Shown here piece after piece: positions 12,058 to 23,656 of a stretch of 64,000 bases of DNA. Positions within the stretch are counted from its first letter, which is position 1, and every line of letters begins with the position of its first letter. This stretch comes from Hirudo medicinalis (Eukaryota; Annelida; Clitellata; Hirudinida; Hirudinidae): the NCBI GenBank assembly GCA_011800805.1, contig MPNW01000140.1, forward strand, positions 140,464-204,463, written 5' to 3'. The translations under genes and the position numbers were made by a program. The notes below the pieces were generated by a model. It saw only the letters and a program-made list of their open reading frames with translations, ran no database searches and was not told where the DNA came from.

Positions 12058-13188
12058 CTCTGTAACTCAATTATTTTAAACCACAATATCAATCAAATGC
12101 ATTCTATGTAAGTCTGACAGCACTCAGCAATTTCCAACTTCCCATTTTTTTGTCCACCACCAATTATCGCTCAGCACTTCTTTCTGGAAGAATTATTCCT
12201 TCGAGTGGAAACTTTTAATTGAGTCTTCCACGTGATTCCAGGTGCATTGTTGATTTTTTACCTTTTCTCACAACGGATCTAAATTCCAATTTATGAAGAA
12301 AAAAAAACAAGGGAATTAGACGTGCATAAATGAAGTTTATGGTGACTTTAATGATCGAATAGAAAGTGGATTGTGGATGCTGATTAGGAAGATGAAAGGC
12401 TTCAAACTGATTGACGTTGAAGAAAATGGTTAAAAGTGGACTTTGCAGAAGATTTGTGGAGAGGAGTAAGATTAATGAGTAGCAACAGGCGCTTCAAGCA
12501 AATCCCTCGTTAGCGGGAACATGTTTTGTAATTATTTTCATCAGCTCATTTTCAGCACAACAATTGATTATTTCGATGCATTTGTTGCTTTAAATTTGAT
12601 AAACGTGGAACTATATTTCCATGAGCCATGTTTTGGAATTTTGTAAAAAAATCCTGTTTGAGAATCACCTTCGAAATTCAGTTTCAACTTTCAGCTCTCA
12701 AACATTGATAATTGTGACGAAAACATTTTGCTATAAAATAATGATAATGATAATATTACTACTAATAATAATCATCATCATAATCATAATAATAATAATA
12801 AAGTTGTTCAGCGAGCGATAAGTGCGGATGTTTTGTTTGAGTTTAAGCAGTTAAAATTCGCTTTAAAGTCATTTTTTTAAATTGTCTTTATTTGTTGCTC
12901 GTGTCCTCTGCCGTTAGTTGTCTTTCAGTGAACGACTTCCTTGAGGGAAAATAAAAGGGGAAAATCTAATCTGCACCGAATATTCGTTATTTCTTCCGAT
13001 AACGGAGCAGGTTAACCAACTTGACAAATTTGCATTCCACTGCAGTTGAAGAAATATTACAAGTAATTGAAGAGAGGTCGTTTTATGGAGGTTAATTCGA
13101 ATAGTGTGAAGTTTGTAAACAGTGGCAGGAGCCAATCAAGAAAGAGCAAAACTCCTTCAGGTGCTAGAAAATAGATGTGTTGTGACTC
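12058..13188. other. Gene-free stretch
   Basis: AT-rich, with a short ATA/ATC-rich tract near 12740-12800. No exon is supported. The right part may include the uncertain 5' end of the R2-like element. Confidence 0.45.
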
Positions 13189-15364
13189 TTGCAACAAGAA
13201 GTTTGTCACTGTGAGACGTACATCCACAAAAGCAGAATCCACTTGAATAACACAAAGCCAGAGCTGGTCTTCCCTTCAAAAGCAAGATGGACAGAGGAAG
13301 AATATTGCATGCTGGCTGCCATGGAGGCTGAGATGATTCGAAATGGAGTACACAATGTCAATAAAGAACTCCATAAAAGATTTAAGCACAGAATACTGAA
13401 TGCCATCAAAAGCCAAAGTCTCGCTGACAAATACAAAGCACTACCGGAGACATACCTGACAACCTGACTTGTTCAGCAACAACCACGCTTACTGAGACGT
13501 CAATCCAACAGTCATCTGCCATGGTTCAGGTCCTGCTGAGGAAAGAATTCATTACCTTCCTGTTCCAAACGACACAATGCCATGGAAAGCACTGGCTAAG
13601 GCAGAATTGAACCTTGGAATGCAAAAAAATAGGATCAACATCTCACTCCAACAGCACTTCCCCACTCTCGATATGGATGTCACAATGAGAATTAGGAACA
13701 AACCACAATACCGCAAACTGCTCTCAAATATGATAGTATCAGACGTGCAGGTCGATTTCAAAGCCAAAACCAGTTGCGCAAGAATTGATTCGGAAAACAT
13801 TGTTGGTCTCTTCCAGCTCATTGAAAGAAGAAGGTTTCTACTCCGATTGACAGACGAAGAGTTCAAATCGCTCAATGATCCCAATGAGGAAAGCGAGGTC
13901 AAAAGGTCCATCATTAGCAAGGAATACCAAAGATGGATTTCTGAGAAAATGAAAAAGAAGAAAACAATAAGAAATGTGAGGCAGAAATGTGAATTCAGAG
14001 AGGAGGACAAAGTAGAATCCAATACTCGTGTATTTATCGGAACAGCAAACCATCGATCAAAAAGAGCAAAGAAAATGGAGCTGCGAAGGAACAGTATGCG
14101 AAAGTTCAAGAAATGCTTAGAAAAAGTCCAAGTTTGAAAGCCCATTTTGTAATGAATGGAGATCACGAAAAACATTCTGCACCTCCTGCTTACGAAGCAT
14201 TACTCGAATATTGGCAAAAGGTCTTCATCCAGAAGTCCAAAAGTGATTGCAGATCTTTGGAGAGAGACATCGATACTTTTGAGGAAATGGATGTTCCGGT
14301 CACGGCTGATGAAGTCATTCAGACTTTGAAGAACTTGAAAGATTCTGCTCCTGGTCTTGAAGGAATGAAAAAATGCGACATGAACAAAATAGCTCCAGAA
14401 GACATGGCCACCCATGTGACACTGGAATTGTTACTTGTATTCCAAAAAACAAGGAACGCTCAATCCCGGCGATTTCAGGTTGATCGCAGTTGGACCAATC
14501 ATAGGCAGGTTATTCCATCGCGCGCTGAGTAGAAGAATGCTCACACAGTCGACAGCATGCTTTCAGGCACCGCGGTGGCCTAGCGGACAACATATGGCTA
14601 ATCAAAGCAATCGTAAAGAAAAAGAGGGAGCAGAAGCAAAGGCTGAACCTCACCTTCATCGACGTGAGCAAAGCATTTGATTCGGTGTCCCATCAATCGA
14701 TTGTTAGAGCAGCCCACAGACTCGGAACTCCGCCATTCATGCTGAGATATATTTCAGAGGCCTGTCGTAACTGCTCAGTCCAACTAAAGATTGGATGAAA
14801 ATTGAGTCATGACATTCCAGTGAACAGAGGCAAGGAGACCCCACGTCTCCTCTACTTTTTAATACGGTGATTGACATGGTGATGGCAGAGTTGGACCTTT
14901 CCATCGGTGTGACATTCAAATTCATCAGTCAAATGCAATTACGTGGCATTTGCGGATGATTTGATCCTTTTATCCTCCTCGAATATTGAAACAAGTTGAT
15001 GAGTCTTTAGTGACTGGGACTGAATATCAATGCTCAAAAATGCTCGTCTCTGAGGACAGAAGTGCAGAGGGGGAATAACCCCTGGATTGTCAACCCGGAT
15101 CCTTACCTTGAGGTCAACCAACATCAAATTACGGCAATGAACATTCTTGACACTTACAAGTATCTCGGTGCTGACATTGGTCCTAAATTGAAATATGCAT
15201 CGATAGGAGAAACATTTCATAACAAGTTGCACTCAATATCCAGGGCTCCACTGAAGCCAAATCAAAAAATGTACACTCTCAGGTCTCACCTAATACCAAG
15301 TCGTGTGCACCTCACCTTTAATAGCATTTCATTAAGTCTCTCTGTGCTTCTGACACCAAGATAA
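13189..15364 (+). mobile_element. Decayed R2-clade non-LTR retrotransposon
   Basis: R2-type elements encode one protein with an N-terminal zinc finger and Myb-like DNA-binding region, a reverse transcriptase and a C-terminal restriction-like endonuclease. In order I see a Myb-like stretch near 13285-13420 (ARWTEEEYCMLAAMEAE, HRILNAIKSQ), a linker at 13577-14137, and a pre-RT part near 14170-14420 with APGLEG. RT blocks are spread over several frames: PGDFRLIAVGPIIGRLFHRA near 14465, FIDVSKAFDSVSHQSIVRAA near 14660, and the catalytic FADD in VAFADDLILLSS near 14945. A thumb-like segment follows (HSISRAPLKPNQKMYTLRSH, 15230-15290). Multiple frameshifts and stops show it is dead. The endonuclease and its Cys-rich motif are not visible after 15364. 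No 28S rDNA flank is seen on either side. Confidence 0.85.
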
Positions 15365-15769
15365 GATCTGCACCACAAGCGAAAAACGCAAAAGCGATGG
15401 CGGAAAAGAGTTGGATTGTAGCCATGACATTTATTGTGTCATGCACGGACTGATTTTTAAATGTTGATCGTGCTGTGGTTTGCGCATTATGTCCCGGGGT
15501 TCTCTCAGGCCCAGAAGGGGGACTTTAAATATTGGTTGAGGTTCTTGATCCATAATTACGTTTGTTCGTTTGTTTGATTGAAAAAATAAATGATAAAAAA
15601 TAATAATAAATTAATTACTAAGAAATTCAAATAAATTTTGAGTTGTGAAGACGAAGAATCTGATGCACTCCGGGTGGCCACATACCTCCACGAAAACTCC
15701 CCAATAAACTTCCAATCCACCACTGACGACCTGGGTGGTCCATACTGTGGCCATCAAACACCGCCCACC

Positions 15770-16473
15770 ATGATGAGCAGCAGAAACAAGATGGCGGTCC
15801 TGGTCATGCTGAGATCACGCGCCAAATCTGCAGACGTTTTAAGCAGCGTCAGATTTAAACTGAAGTTCACTTTCTTAACAGGTTAGAAGGATTGCTTTTC
15901 GAGAAGTAATTTATCTCAAATTAATCAGATTAATTAAATAATGTCAGGTAATTCAACTATTAAAATATTTTGCAAAATGTTTATTTTTCAATATCAACTT
16001 CTTAATATCGATTTTTACATTTTCAATTTTAATTACGAAAATAATTGCACGTTAAAAAAAAAACTTGATAGCATAAATCATAAAGCTCACAAATTGTATT
16101 ATTCATCGTATATTTACTTTCCTTAATTTTTAATTAAATTGTCCTTATTCAACAATTGAACTTAAGCGACCGATAAACTTTTAAAGAATTTAAAAAAAAT
16201 GTTTAAACGGAAATGAAAACCCGTGGGATTACGTGCTGGTGGCGAAAATAGGGTTGGTGTTTGATGTGGTGTTTGATGTGGTGTTTGATGAACACCTCAA
16301 ACTGTCCACGATAGGAATTTGTTTCTCACTGAGGGTTCTATTCTTTAAAACTTTCATGCCTGGGTATGTATTGATATTAGTTAATGAAATAATTTAATAA
16401 GATATTTAAAAATACTTATAGGATGAAAATATTAATAAATAATGCCTAAACAGCAATAAAAAGAAGGGTGATG

Positions 16474-16521
<48 letters not shown>

Positions 16522-17782
16522 GACAAAAATATCTCCTTTCTGATAATTATATATAATAATTATATGATTATAATAATTTGGTTCCAAAACTTCAGATTTT
16601 GGCATCAAGGCAGGTGTCCAAGATGAATCTCAAGGTGGTTTGATATTTCCAGAAGTTATTCTCAACTAAAACTGAACTTCCTTATTTGATTTCGGATTTG
16701 AATTTTCTTGGCTCCTGAGTCCATCTTAATTGATCATTTATTTTATCCATTCTTTGTGGCTGCTGAGACAAAAAGCAAGCATTAAATCAGTAATTCACCA
16801 CGCGACTAATGCATTCATCACTCGACATTAGAGCAAATCGTTCGAATAACCAGATTTAAAAGCATAAGATTTTCAATTAAGATTCAAATGAAGTTTTTAA
16901 AAGTTTTCAATTCATTTAATGTGTTGACCGATTAATTCGGTAATTTAATTTGCTTCGTTTCAGATTGCAAATTTACATTTCAAAGCTCTCAAACGTCGAA
17001 CCACGGCAGCTTCAATTCGCCAAACTTCCCCGGTCTTTACCCACGTGACTCTGAGTGCTACTTCCGCTTCCGTTCGAATCCCGGAGAAATAGTTTACATC
17101 TCATTCTTGTACTTCGATGTCGACGGAGTTCCTCCAAAGTAGAATAACTAATTAATTAAATAATGACTGATTAGTCGATAATTGGCATAATTAATAATTT
17201 ACTAATTGGCTAATAACATGCACAAATACTAACTAATTAGTCATTAATAAGTATAATTACTAGCTAACTAATTAATGCACGATCATTGCTTAATAATAAT
17301 AATAATAATAACAATAACAATAATAATAATAACACAATTATACATCTCATTAAGCATTAGAGACGCTCTAAGGTTTGGGAACTCACAAAGCAACTGCTGC
17401 TTTTCACAGTCTCTTCAGGGAACCTGGCTCTCTGAGCTAATACCTGCACGCCTAAATTGTGCTCAAGGAGAAAAGAATTGAGATAGGAATTAACAATTCA
17501 ATCTAATATTAACCAGGTGTAATAACGAAACACAGAGCGACTACGTCGACCTGTACGACACCGACTTCACTTTCACTGCGTCATCAGGCGTTCAAACGCG
17601 ACTGTGCGGCAGTCAGCTTTCCTATCAAAACACGCACCTGTTCAAGAGTTCGTCGTCTGCTTCTGTCTCACAAAATACTTTCTCATCTTCCGGTCAATTC
17701 CTGGGAGTAGATTTTCGTTCGAATCACGTGTTTGATGGTCACGGGTTCAAGGCCAGATATCAGTTCAAGAAGGCCACTGAAG
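15770..17782 (+). CDS. Secreted or membrane CUB-domain protein (suppressor-of-lurcher-like)
   Basis: CUB domains are extracellular beta-sandwiches; in SOL-1-type proteins they help glutamate receptor function. Exons: 15770-15881 (start in a good context, CCACCATGATG), 16964-17138 and 17517-17782, with phases 1, 2, 1 that fit. One complete CUB domain is encoded, with the four expected cysteines: CKFTF, ECYFRF, KCNNE and RLCGSQ. It contains HGSFNSPNFPGLYPRDSECY, VYISFLYFDVDG, SDYVDLYD and VDFRSNHVFDGHGFKARYQF. The phrasing PNFPGLYPRDSECY followed by YFDV resembles arthropod and nematode suppressor-of-lurcher proteins. The N-terminal exon has only a weak signal-like stretch and is less certain. 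The protein must continue after 17782; a phase-compatible exon lies at 21387-21634. Confidence 0.75.
16256..16291. repeat. 12-bp tandem repeat, three units
   Basis: GGTGTTTGATGT repeated three times within the first intron of the CUB gene. Confidence 0.85.
16473..16516. repeat. (TAA)n microsatellite
   Basis: About 14 uninterrupted ATA/TAA triplets in an intron of the CUB gene. Confidence 0.9.
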
Positions 17783-18220
17783 GTACTTGAAATTATGAAG
17801 ACTCTTATTTCTGAGATGAATATTAAATTAATTATTCAAATAATATGTTTAAAATTAATTATCGTTTAATATCAAATAATTGCAAAAATTGAGAGATGGT
17901 TGTATTTTTTTCAAATTTTATTAATATTTGCAATTAATGAATACTCGATTGCATGTGTTTTGTTCCATAATTTGATGAGAAATTCATAATTTTTATAAAA
18001 GTTCTCTCCCAAGCAGAGTGCGGAATGTGACTTTGTTGTGTCCGCTTCCAATTTTTATTTAAATCCTTAAATTGGTATTCAGCATTTTTCATCATTTTTC
18101 ATCGCCATCTACATGGAATTATTTAATGCTTGTGCAAAATATTTCATGAAAACCGTATACAAATATGCAAGCAGTTTAAATTGCAGTTGATCTGGTGGTA
18201 TTTAATCAAAAAATAATGAC

Positions 18221-18292
18221 TAATCAATTAAGTAATATTATGCAAATAAGTAATATTAATCAATTAAGTAATATTATGCAAATACGTAATAT
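18221..18292. repeat. 36-bp tandem duplication
   Basis: Two copies starting at 18221 and 18257, TAATCAATTAAGTAATATTA and onward, differing at one base. Confidence 0.88.
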
Positions 18293-19835
18293 TAAAAAAG
18301 TGAAAGACAAGAATTTAATCGAAAAGATGACTTTCATAATTTTGATAAATTATCATTTGTTTTGTTGCACAATTACACAGAAATGGTTCAAAATATCTGA
18401 TTAAATGCAATCCTTTTGAATAATTGTTTTCAGGAAAAAAAAAATTAGTTTTTAAAAGTGAAAAATCGCTTCGTAATCTGAGTTTAAATTAGTTTAATGT
18501 TAAAGATATTTTTTCAACCATGCAATCCACGAAAACTAAAAACACATTTATCTAAAAATGTTTTGCAAAAATACGTTTTAAAGTTGTATTATCACCAGTA
18601 TTATTTTCGTTTGGAAATTATTTTTAGTTTTTATTTTGGTCTTCGTTTAATATTTCTCTTTCGCTTTACGAAAATTTACGATTATCACAAATTATATTCA
18701 TAAAATTAATTTTGTCCATTTGTTTGGATTTGTTAATAACTTGTAAATAAAACCAAGATTATGTAATCAAAACATTTATTATAATGCCATAAATATTTTT
18801 AAATTGAATTTAGTGATAAACATATTTAATTTTATGCTTGGAAGTAACATTTCCAATGAAACAACACTAATAATTAGAAATATTAGACTAATGCAGGGTT
18901 AGTAAACATTATAAATAAGTACTTTACTTTGTTATTATTATTATTAACATGATGATTATGTTATGGATTTTGGTGAATTGCAAAAAATAATTTTTTTATT
19001 AAAAAATAATAATAACAAAAATATTTTAAATCACAGAAATGGTTGTCTGGAAGAATTGGACGAACGACGAGTTTGATGTTTCATATTTTTGCATCTCTCG
19101 GGTTGATGGAGCAATATAAATTGTAATGTTGTAGTGAATAATAATTCCTATTATTATTATATATAATTATATTAAGTTATATTGTTATAGTAAATAATAA
19201 TGGTAATATTCTTAATGTTATTAATTATTTATTAATTCCATGCACCTGGGTAACCTGGGTGGTAAAATCACTCGGAATCAGAATTCAACACAATCTTGAA
19301 ATTCTGCCTTTTGTTGGCAGGTGTCATTGGGAATCAAACAAACATTTGTTTCTTTGAGGACTGTTGTGATTATGTCTGCTGTGATGCTTAAGTTTTGTTA
19401 ATGCACTTATTCTTAATGTTGCTGTTGTTGCTGTTATTTTTGCATTTATTATTTTATAAAAATTAGAATATACAAAAATTGTATGAAATAAATTTTGAAA
19501 GTGATTTTTAAAACCTTAAATATTTATAAAAAAAAAAAAACCTCAAATAATTATATAAAATAAACATTACACGGAGTCAATTAATTTATTTAAAAATATA
19601 TTTTATGAAAGTCTCGAAAAACCTGCACTTGTTAAATAATGGACTGAGAGATGTCGAGTGATTTTGTTCCCTGATAAAAGAATTCTTTCGAGCCTGCGGG
19701 AGAAATATAAAAAATGTTTTAAATAATTTCTCCAGAAAACACGAATTCACGACTTGAATTTTGCAGTCACGAAATTTCTGCAGGAAGTGGTTTTCAATCT
19801 GACTTCCGCAGATTTTATTTGAAATAATTAATTAC

Positions 19836-20045
19836 CATTATTGTTATTGTTAATGTTATTATTGTCATCGCCATAACCATCATCGTCGTCAACATTTTCG
19901 TTATTGCTGTTGTTATTATTATTATTATTTTTATTATTATTATTACTATTATTATCATTATTGTTGTTATTGTTATTATTATTATAGTTATTATTATTAT
20001 TATTAATAATATGATTATTATTACCGCTCTTACTATTATTATTGT
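19836..20045. repeat. (ATT)n microsatellite zone
   Basis: Imperfect ATT/GTT triplets. The Asn-rich open frame on the minus strand is an artefact. Confidence 0.9.
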
Positions 20046-20219
20046 TTCTCAGCCTTCCAACAATCAAATCAGATTGAAAAATCGAACAATGCGAATGTCC
20101 AAATTCCTTCGCGAGTTTAGTGTCCTCGTTCGGGATCCGAGATCACCTTATGAGCAGGACAAAAGATAAAAAGAGTGAACTCAATAGACTCCCACTGTCA
20201 GTATTTCTGTCTCAGGTTC

Positions 20220-20650
20220 TTAATAATCTTGTCCTGAGTCTTTCTTCTGTCGCACTGAGGTCTCTCCAGACCCTGTAGCCACCCTGTGCCCTGTCGCGGA
20301 ACTCATTGGCCATCGCCATGACAGACCCTGTCTTCTCCAGAAACCGTAAGATTTCTTTGTCATCATTTCCTCAAGCTGCACCCTCTGGCAGTAAAAGTTT
20401 GGCTCAGCTTGCAGGTGCGTTCTGGGTATTCTTCGACATCCATGAGTGGATTTCTGAAATGTCATATTTTGCTGCTTTACTTTTGTTCGATGTCTTAGAT
20501 ATGTGCTGTAATGGACACTTGCAGATTGTGTACTGTTCTTCCTTCCAAGCACATAGGTCTGGAATTATATTCCCAGATCGGTTGGAATACGAGGTGTAAG
20601 TGTATGTTTGCCTAAAATGTAAATTCTCTTCTTTGTAACTCGCTCTCAAG
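20220..20650 (-). pseudogene. Unidentified coding relic, probably from a transposon
   Basis: A higher-GC island in an AT-rich intron. One minus-strand frame is open at 20220-20552; another carries a more protein-like stretch (EILRFLEKTGSVMAMANEFR, then RVWRDLSATEERLRTRLL) broken by stops. I do not recognise the family. Composition unlike the flanks and broken frames suggest a decayed mobile element. Confidence 0.35.
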
Positions 20651-21386
20651 CTAACTCACTCTGTTATTGTTCCTCTCAAGGCAGGGTTCATCGGCAGGTT
20701 CGAATCATAATTCCTGACTTAGAGGATCGACAACACCTCAATTCGAGGTACTTTGCTCGATGTTCTCAATTTTTTGTCGAAAGTTGCAACACAAACCTTC
20801 AAGCAACTTATGTTTTCGTTTGCTCCCCCTAACCACTCCAGTTGTTGGATGAATTCGTGAATTTTGAACTCAACAAATTTTTGTGCCAAGGATGTTTCAT
20901 TATAGCGAGTTGATATATTCCTTAAAAATATAGTTCGTTATCAATTTTCAAGTAAGGAATTGACCTTCCAATTCAAGAGAGATTGTGATTGATTTAAGCT
21001 TCAAAATTTGATTTCAAATTGAAGAGATAAAGCTTAGTTTTATTTCAATGAGAATTGTTAGAGAGCAAATGAATCCAGGATTATCCAAAAGTAAATGGAA
21101 TTAAAAAGAAGATCACACTTAGAAATGGGTAGTTTTTGAAAGCAAATGTTAATTAAGGCATAATATTTTTATTTGATTTATAAAAATGCGTGTTAAACTT
21201 AAGATAATACTTAACTTAACTAATTAGTTTGTCATGCTTTACATTAGAGACTTTTATTTTATTTATTTGTATCTAACATTTATTAGTTAGCACATTAAAT
21301 TTGTTGTGAATAAACTCAATAAACTTATTATTATTTATTACTTATTGCTTATTATTACAATAAACTTTGCGGCAATTTTTTTTCAG

Positions 21387-21634
21387 GTGGCAGCAACAAG
21401 CAGATCTTGAGGATGAAGAAACCCGACCCGAGCAGAATTTTAATGAAACCCCTGTCATCTTCGTCACCATCTTTGACCACCGCAGTCGTCCAACACCTCG
21501 CAACGTTTCCCGCCATTTGTCTCCATTGGAGAACTCTGTTTATTAACATCTTTATAGACGCCCCCCTCAGCACTGAGGAATCGCTTTTCAAACTTTTTCT
21601 GAAAAGAACTACGCGTGCATTTGAAACTTATTAA
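21387..21634 (+). CDS. Possible last exon of the CUB-domain gene
   Basis: Begins after a strong TTTTTTTCAG acceptor and starts in phase 1, exactly what the 17782 donor needs. With the three upstream exons it gives 801 bases, 266 residues plus stop. The 82 residues include a Ser-rich stretch (PLSSSSPSLTTAVVQHL) and a moderately hydrophobic part (FPAICLHWRTLFINIFI). The 3.6 kb intron is long for this window, and no domain is recognised. A second frame (DLEDEETRPEQNFNETPVIF) is also open, so the assignment is tentative. Confidence 0.35.
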
Positions 21635-22449
21635 ATTTTTTCGTTGAAAACGTTGAAAAATTAGTTTTTGGTGAAATGGGATAGATAAATGGCAAATAAC
21701 GATTTCTGGAAACAGCCTCTGCAAATCAAATTGTTATTTCAAAATGCATTCTAAATGCCAAGAATATTGTGAGAAATTACGAGGTCTGCATGGTCAGAAG
21801 AATAAGAAATAAATGAGCACAACTGACGTTAGATGCTCCCCACAAATGCACCAAGTAGAATGTGAAATGTATTTCAAATTGCATGTTCACATTTATAAAA
21901 GAGTAGAGGATTGGAATAAAACTGAGAAAAACGGGGAAAAATAAATATCAATCATCGATTAATGTTGATTGATTACTAGGCAAATGAATGAAATGTGCAG
22001 GTTCATTATCATCATTTCCTACAAAATATATTTTTTAAGTGTAAAACTTAATAAAATATCTGAATGACAGATAAGCAGCTATTGAACACATTTGTGAAGT
22101 AAAATCAATCTTAAGAAGATGAACTCTTAAATGTTGCATCACATTGGTGACACTTCCACCCATCAAAATGCAACAATCCTTCGATAATAAATTTAATTCA
22201 TCTTCTAAGAAACACAAAATGCATTTAAACAAGACATTAACAATAATTCAGAATGGCTATTATAATATTATCAATGCTATTGTAATATGAACATGATATC
22301 AGGTGTGTTTATGTGCACAGACAATGTAAACATGATGCATCCAAGATAAGAAATATTAATCTCTCCCAATAACTCAAAAGCATGTCAACTTTGCATAACA
22401 AAGCAGATATGTCGACTTCTTGATGCCTCAAAAGCGAAATTAATCCCCG
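21635..22449. other. Gene-free spacer
   Basis: AT-rich sequence between converging genes; presumed 3' flanks. No exon or repeat family seen. Confidence 0.5.
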
Positions 22450-23376
22450 TCAAGCCGCTTCCCTCCTTCTCCAGACATTCACGAGGGCTTCGTGGGGGAT
22501 GTTGAAGGTCATCAGGGGGCCTGCAAACTGCTTCAAACTCCCCTGGAAAAATCCCCAACCAATTTTGAGTCCTTTCCAGGCTTTGGATCCATTCTTCAAT
22601 TTTAAATGGAAAGATTATTCTAGAGTTGCACTATAAAATGCTGCAAGAATGAGAGAATGAAATCACTCATTCAATAAATTAAATCTTTTTGTAAATAGAA
22701 ATTAAAAACATTTAACCCTTCTCATGAACTTTCTAAATTTCTGCCTGAAAGCTTTCTTTGGAGTCCTAAGTTTGCTGTGATTCTTTTTATTTAATTTTTT
22801 GTAACTCGAACCTCCTCGATCATTGTCTGCTTCATAATCAACAGCATTTGATGGACTTGTGTTACCGCTTGCACAACTAGCTTTTTTGAGTTTTTGAAGA
22901 CCACAGCAATTACCAATAGAATTAAGTCCTTTGCTCTCCTTGTCAACAAATACCCGAGCTTCTGAAACACTGATCTCATTGGGCCAACCAAAAGCTTTAT
23001 TGCAATCTGAACTTAAAGAAAACTTCTTCATCACATCAGGCAAAGTTGTCACTTCTAAAGCATCAGACTTCTTTATGTGAGTCACTAAACCAACGTCATC
23101 TTTGTAATTAAATTCTGTTGCATTCTCACCAATTTTGACATCTTTGTAAGCACAAGTCTTGTTTTTATCACTGGGTCGACTTTTATGACGCTGCAACCTC
23201 TTAATGGTTAGCGAGTCGATAAGCACACTTGTCTCAACGAATTCTTCATCCTCAAAAGCTTCTCCAATTAAATGTTCGTGTTCGACTTTTCGAGGCTTGC
23301 GCAGCATTTCAAATTCAGATAAAACTCTGGTCGAACTAAGTTTCAAGTAAACATCAGGTGCGCATTTAACAAGCAA
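22450..23376 (-). CDS. Uncharacterised basic protein, two exons
   Basis: Not recognised. Exon 1 runs from an ATG at 23376 to 22717 (220 codons); exon 2 is 22450-22593, whose coding frame stands out because it is GC-richer than its surroundings. Splicing at 22717 and 22593 keeps phase 0 and yields 267 residues. Without that splice the frame stops at 22702. The N-terminal part has PDVYLKLSSTRVLSEFEMLR and an acidic patch (EAFEDEEFVE). The C-terminal half of exon 1 is Lys/Arg-rich (KKLNKKNHSKLRTPKKAFRQ). Exon 2 encodes a compact end, KAWKGLKIGWGFFQGSLKQF and MTFNIPHEALVNVWRRREAA. The frame is open upstream to about 23427 behind a CAG at 23411, so a further 5' exon is possible. It is head-to-head with AGGF1, 280 bases apart. 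Confidence 0.6.
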
Positions 23377-23656
23377 ATCCAGCTGAAACTTTGAGATGCG
23401 AAGAAACAGCTGGCGAAGTATCCATCAGCTTCAACTTATAAACACTTGGTATCACCTTTACTTTCAAAGGTTAAGCTTACATAATAAATATTTAATTTCT
23501 GCAATAAAAATTATGCTTGTATTAATTTATGTATTTTAACATTGCAATGCTGTACATTCTTTGGTAAATAAAAACAATAATTCGTACGAATTTTGATTTT
23601 GGGTTTAAATCTTTATAAACTCAATAGTACCCACAACTGCATGTAATAAGATTGCG
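23377..23656. promoter_or_regulatory. Probable bidirectional promoter of the basic-protein gene and AGGF1
   Basis: The two genes start 280 bases apart on opposite strands, so their promoters must overlap or share this interval unless upstream non-coding exons exist. I see no clear TATA box or other named element. Confidence 0.4.

Larger units (their letters stand above)
17783..21386. other. Long intron or spacer downstream of the CUB exons
   Basis: AT-rich, with a 36-bp tandem duplication (18221-18292), an (ATT)n zone (19836-20045) and a higher-GC relic (20220-20650), listed separately. No further CUB or transmembrane exon was recognised. Confidence 0.5.

Noticed and set aside
11837..12070. 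77-codon frame with repeated VDIVVVII
   Set aside because: Produced entirely by the 24-bp minisatellite.
14560..14600. tRNA A-box-like GGTGGCCTAGCGGA, considered as a SINE insertion in the R2-like element
   Set aside because: In the RT frame the same bases encode an expected stretch (LADNIWLIKAIVK), and no B box follows.
19828..20067. Asn-rich 79-codon frame
   Set aside because: Translation of an ATT/GTT microsatellite.
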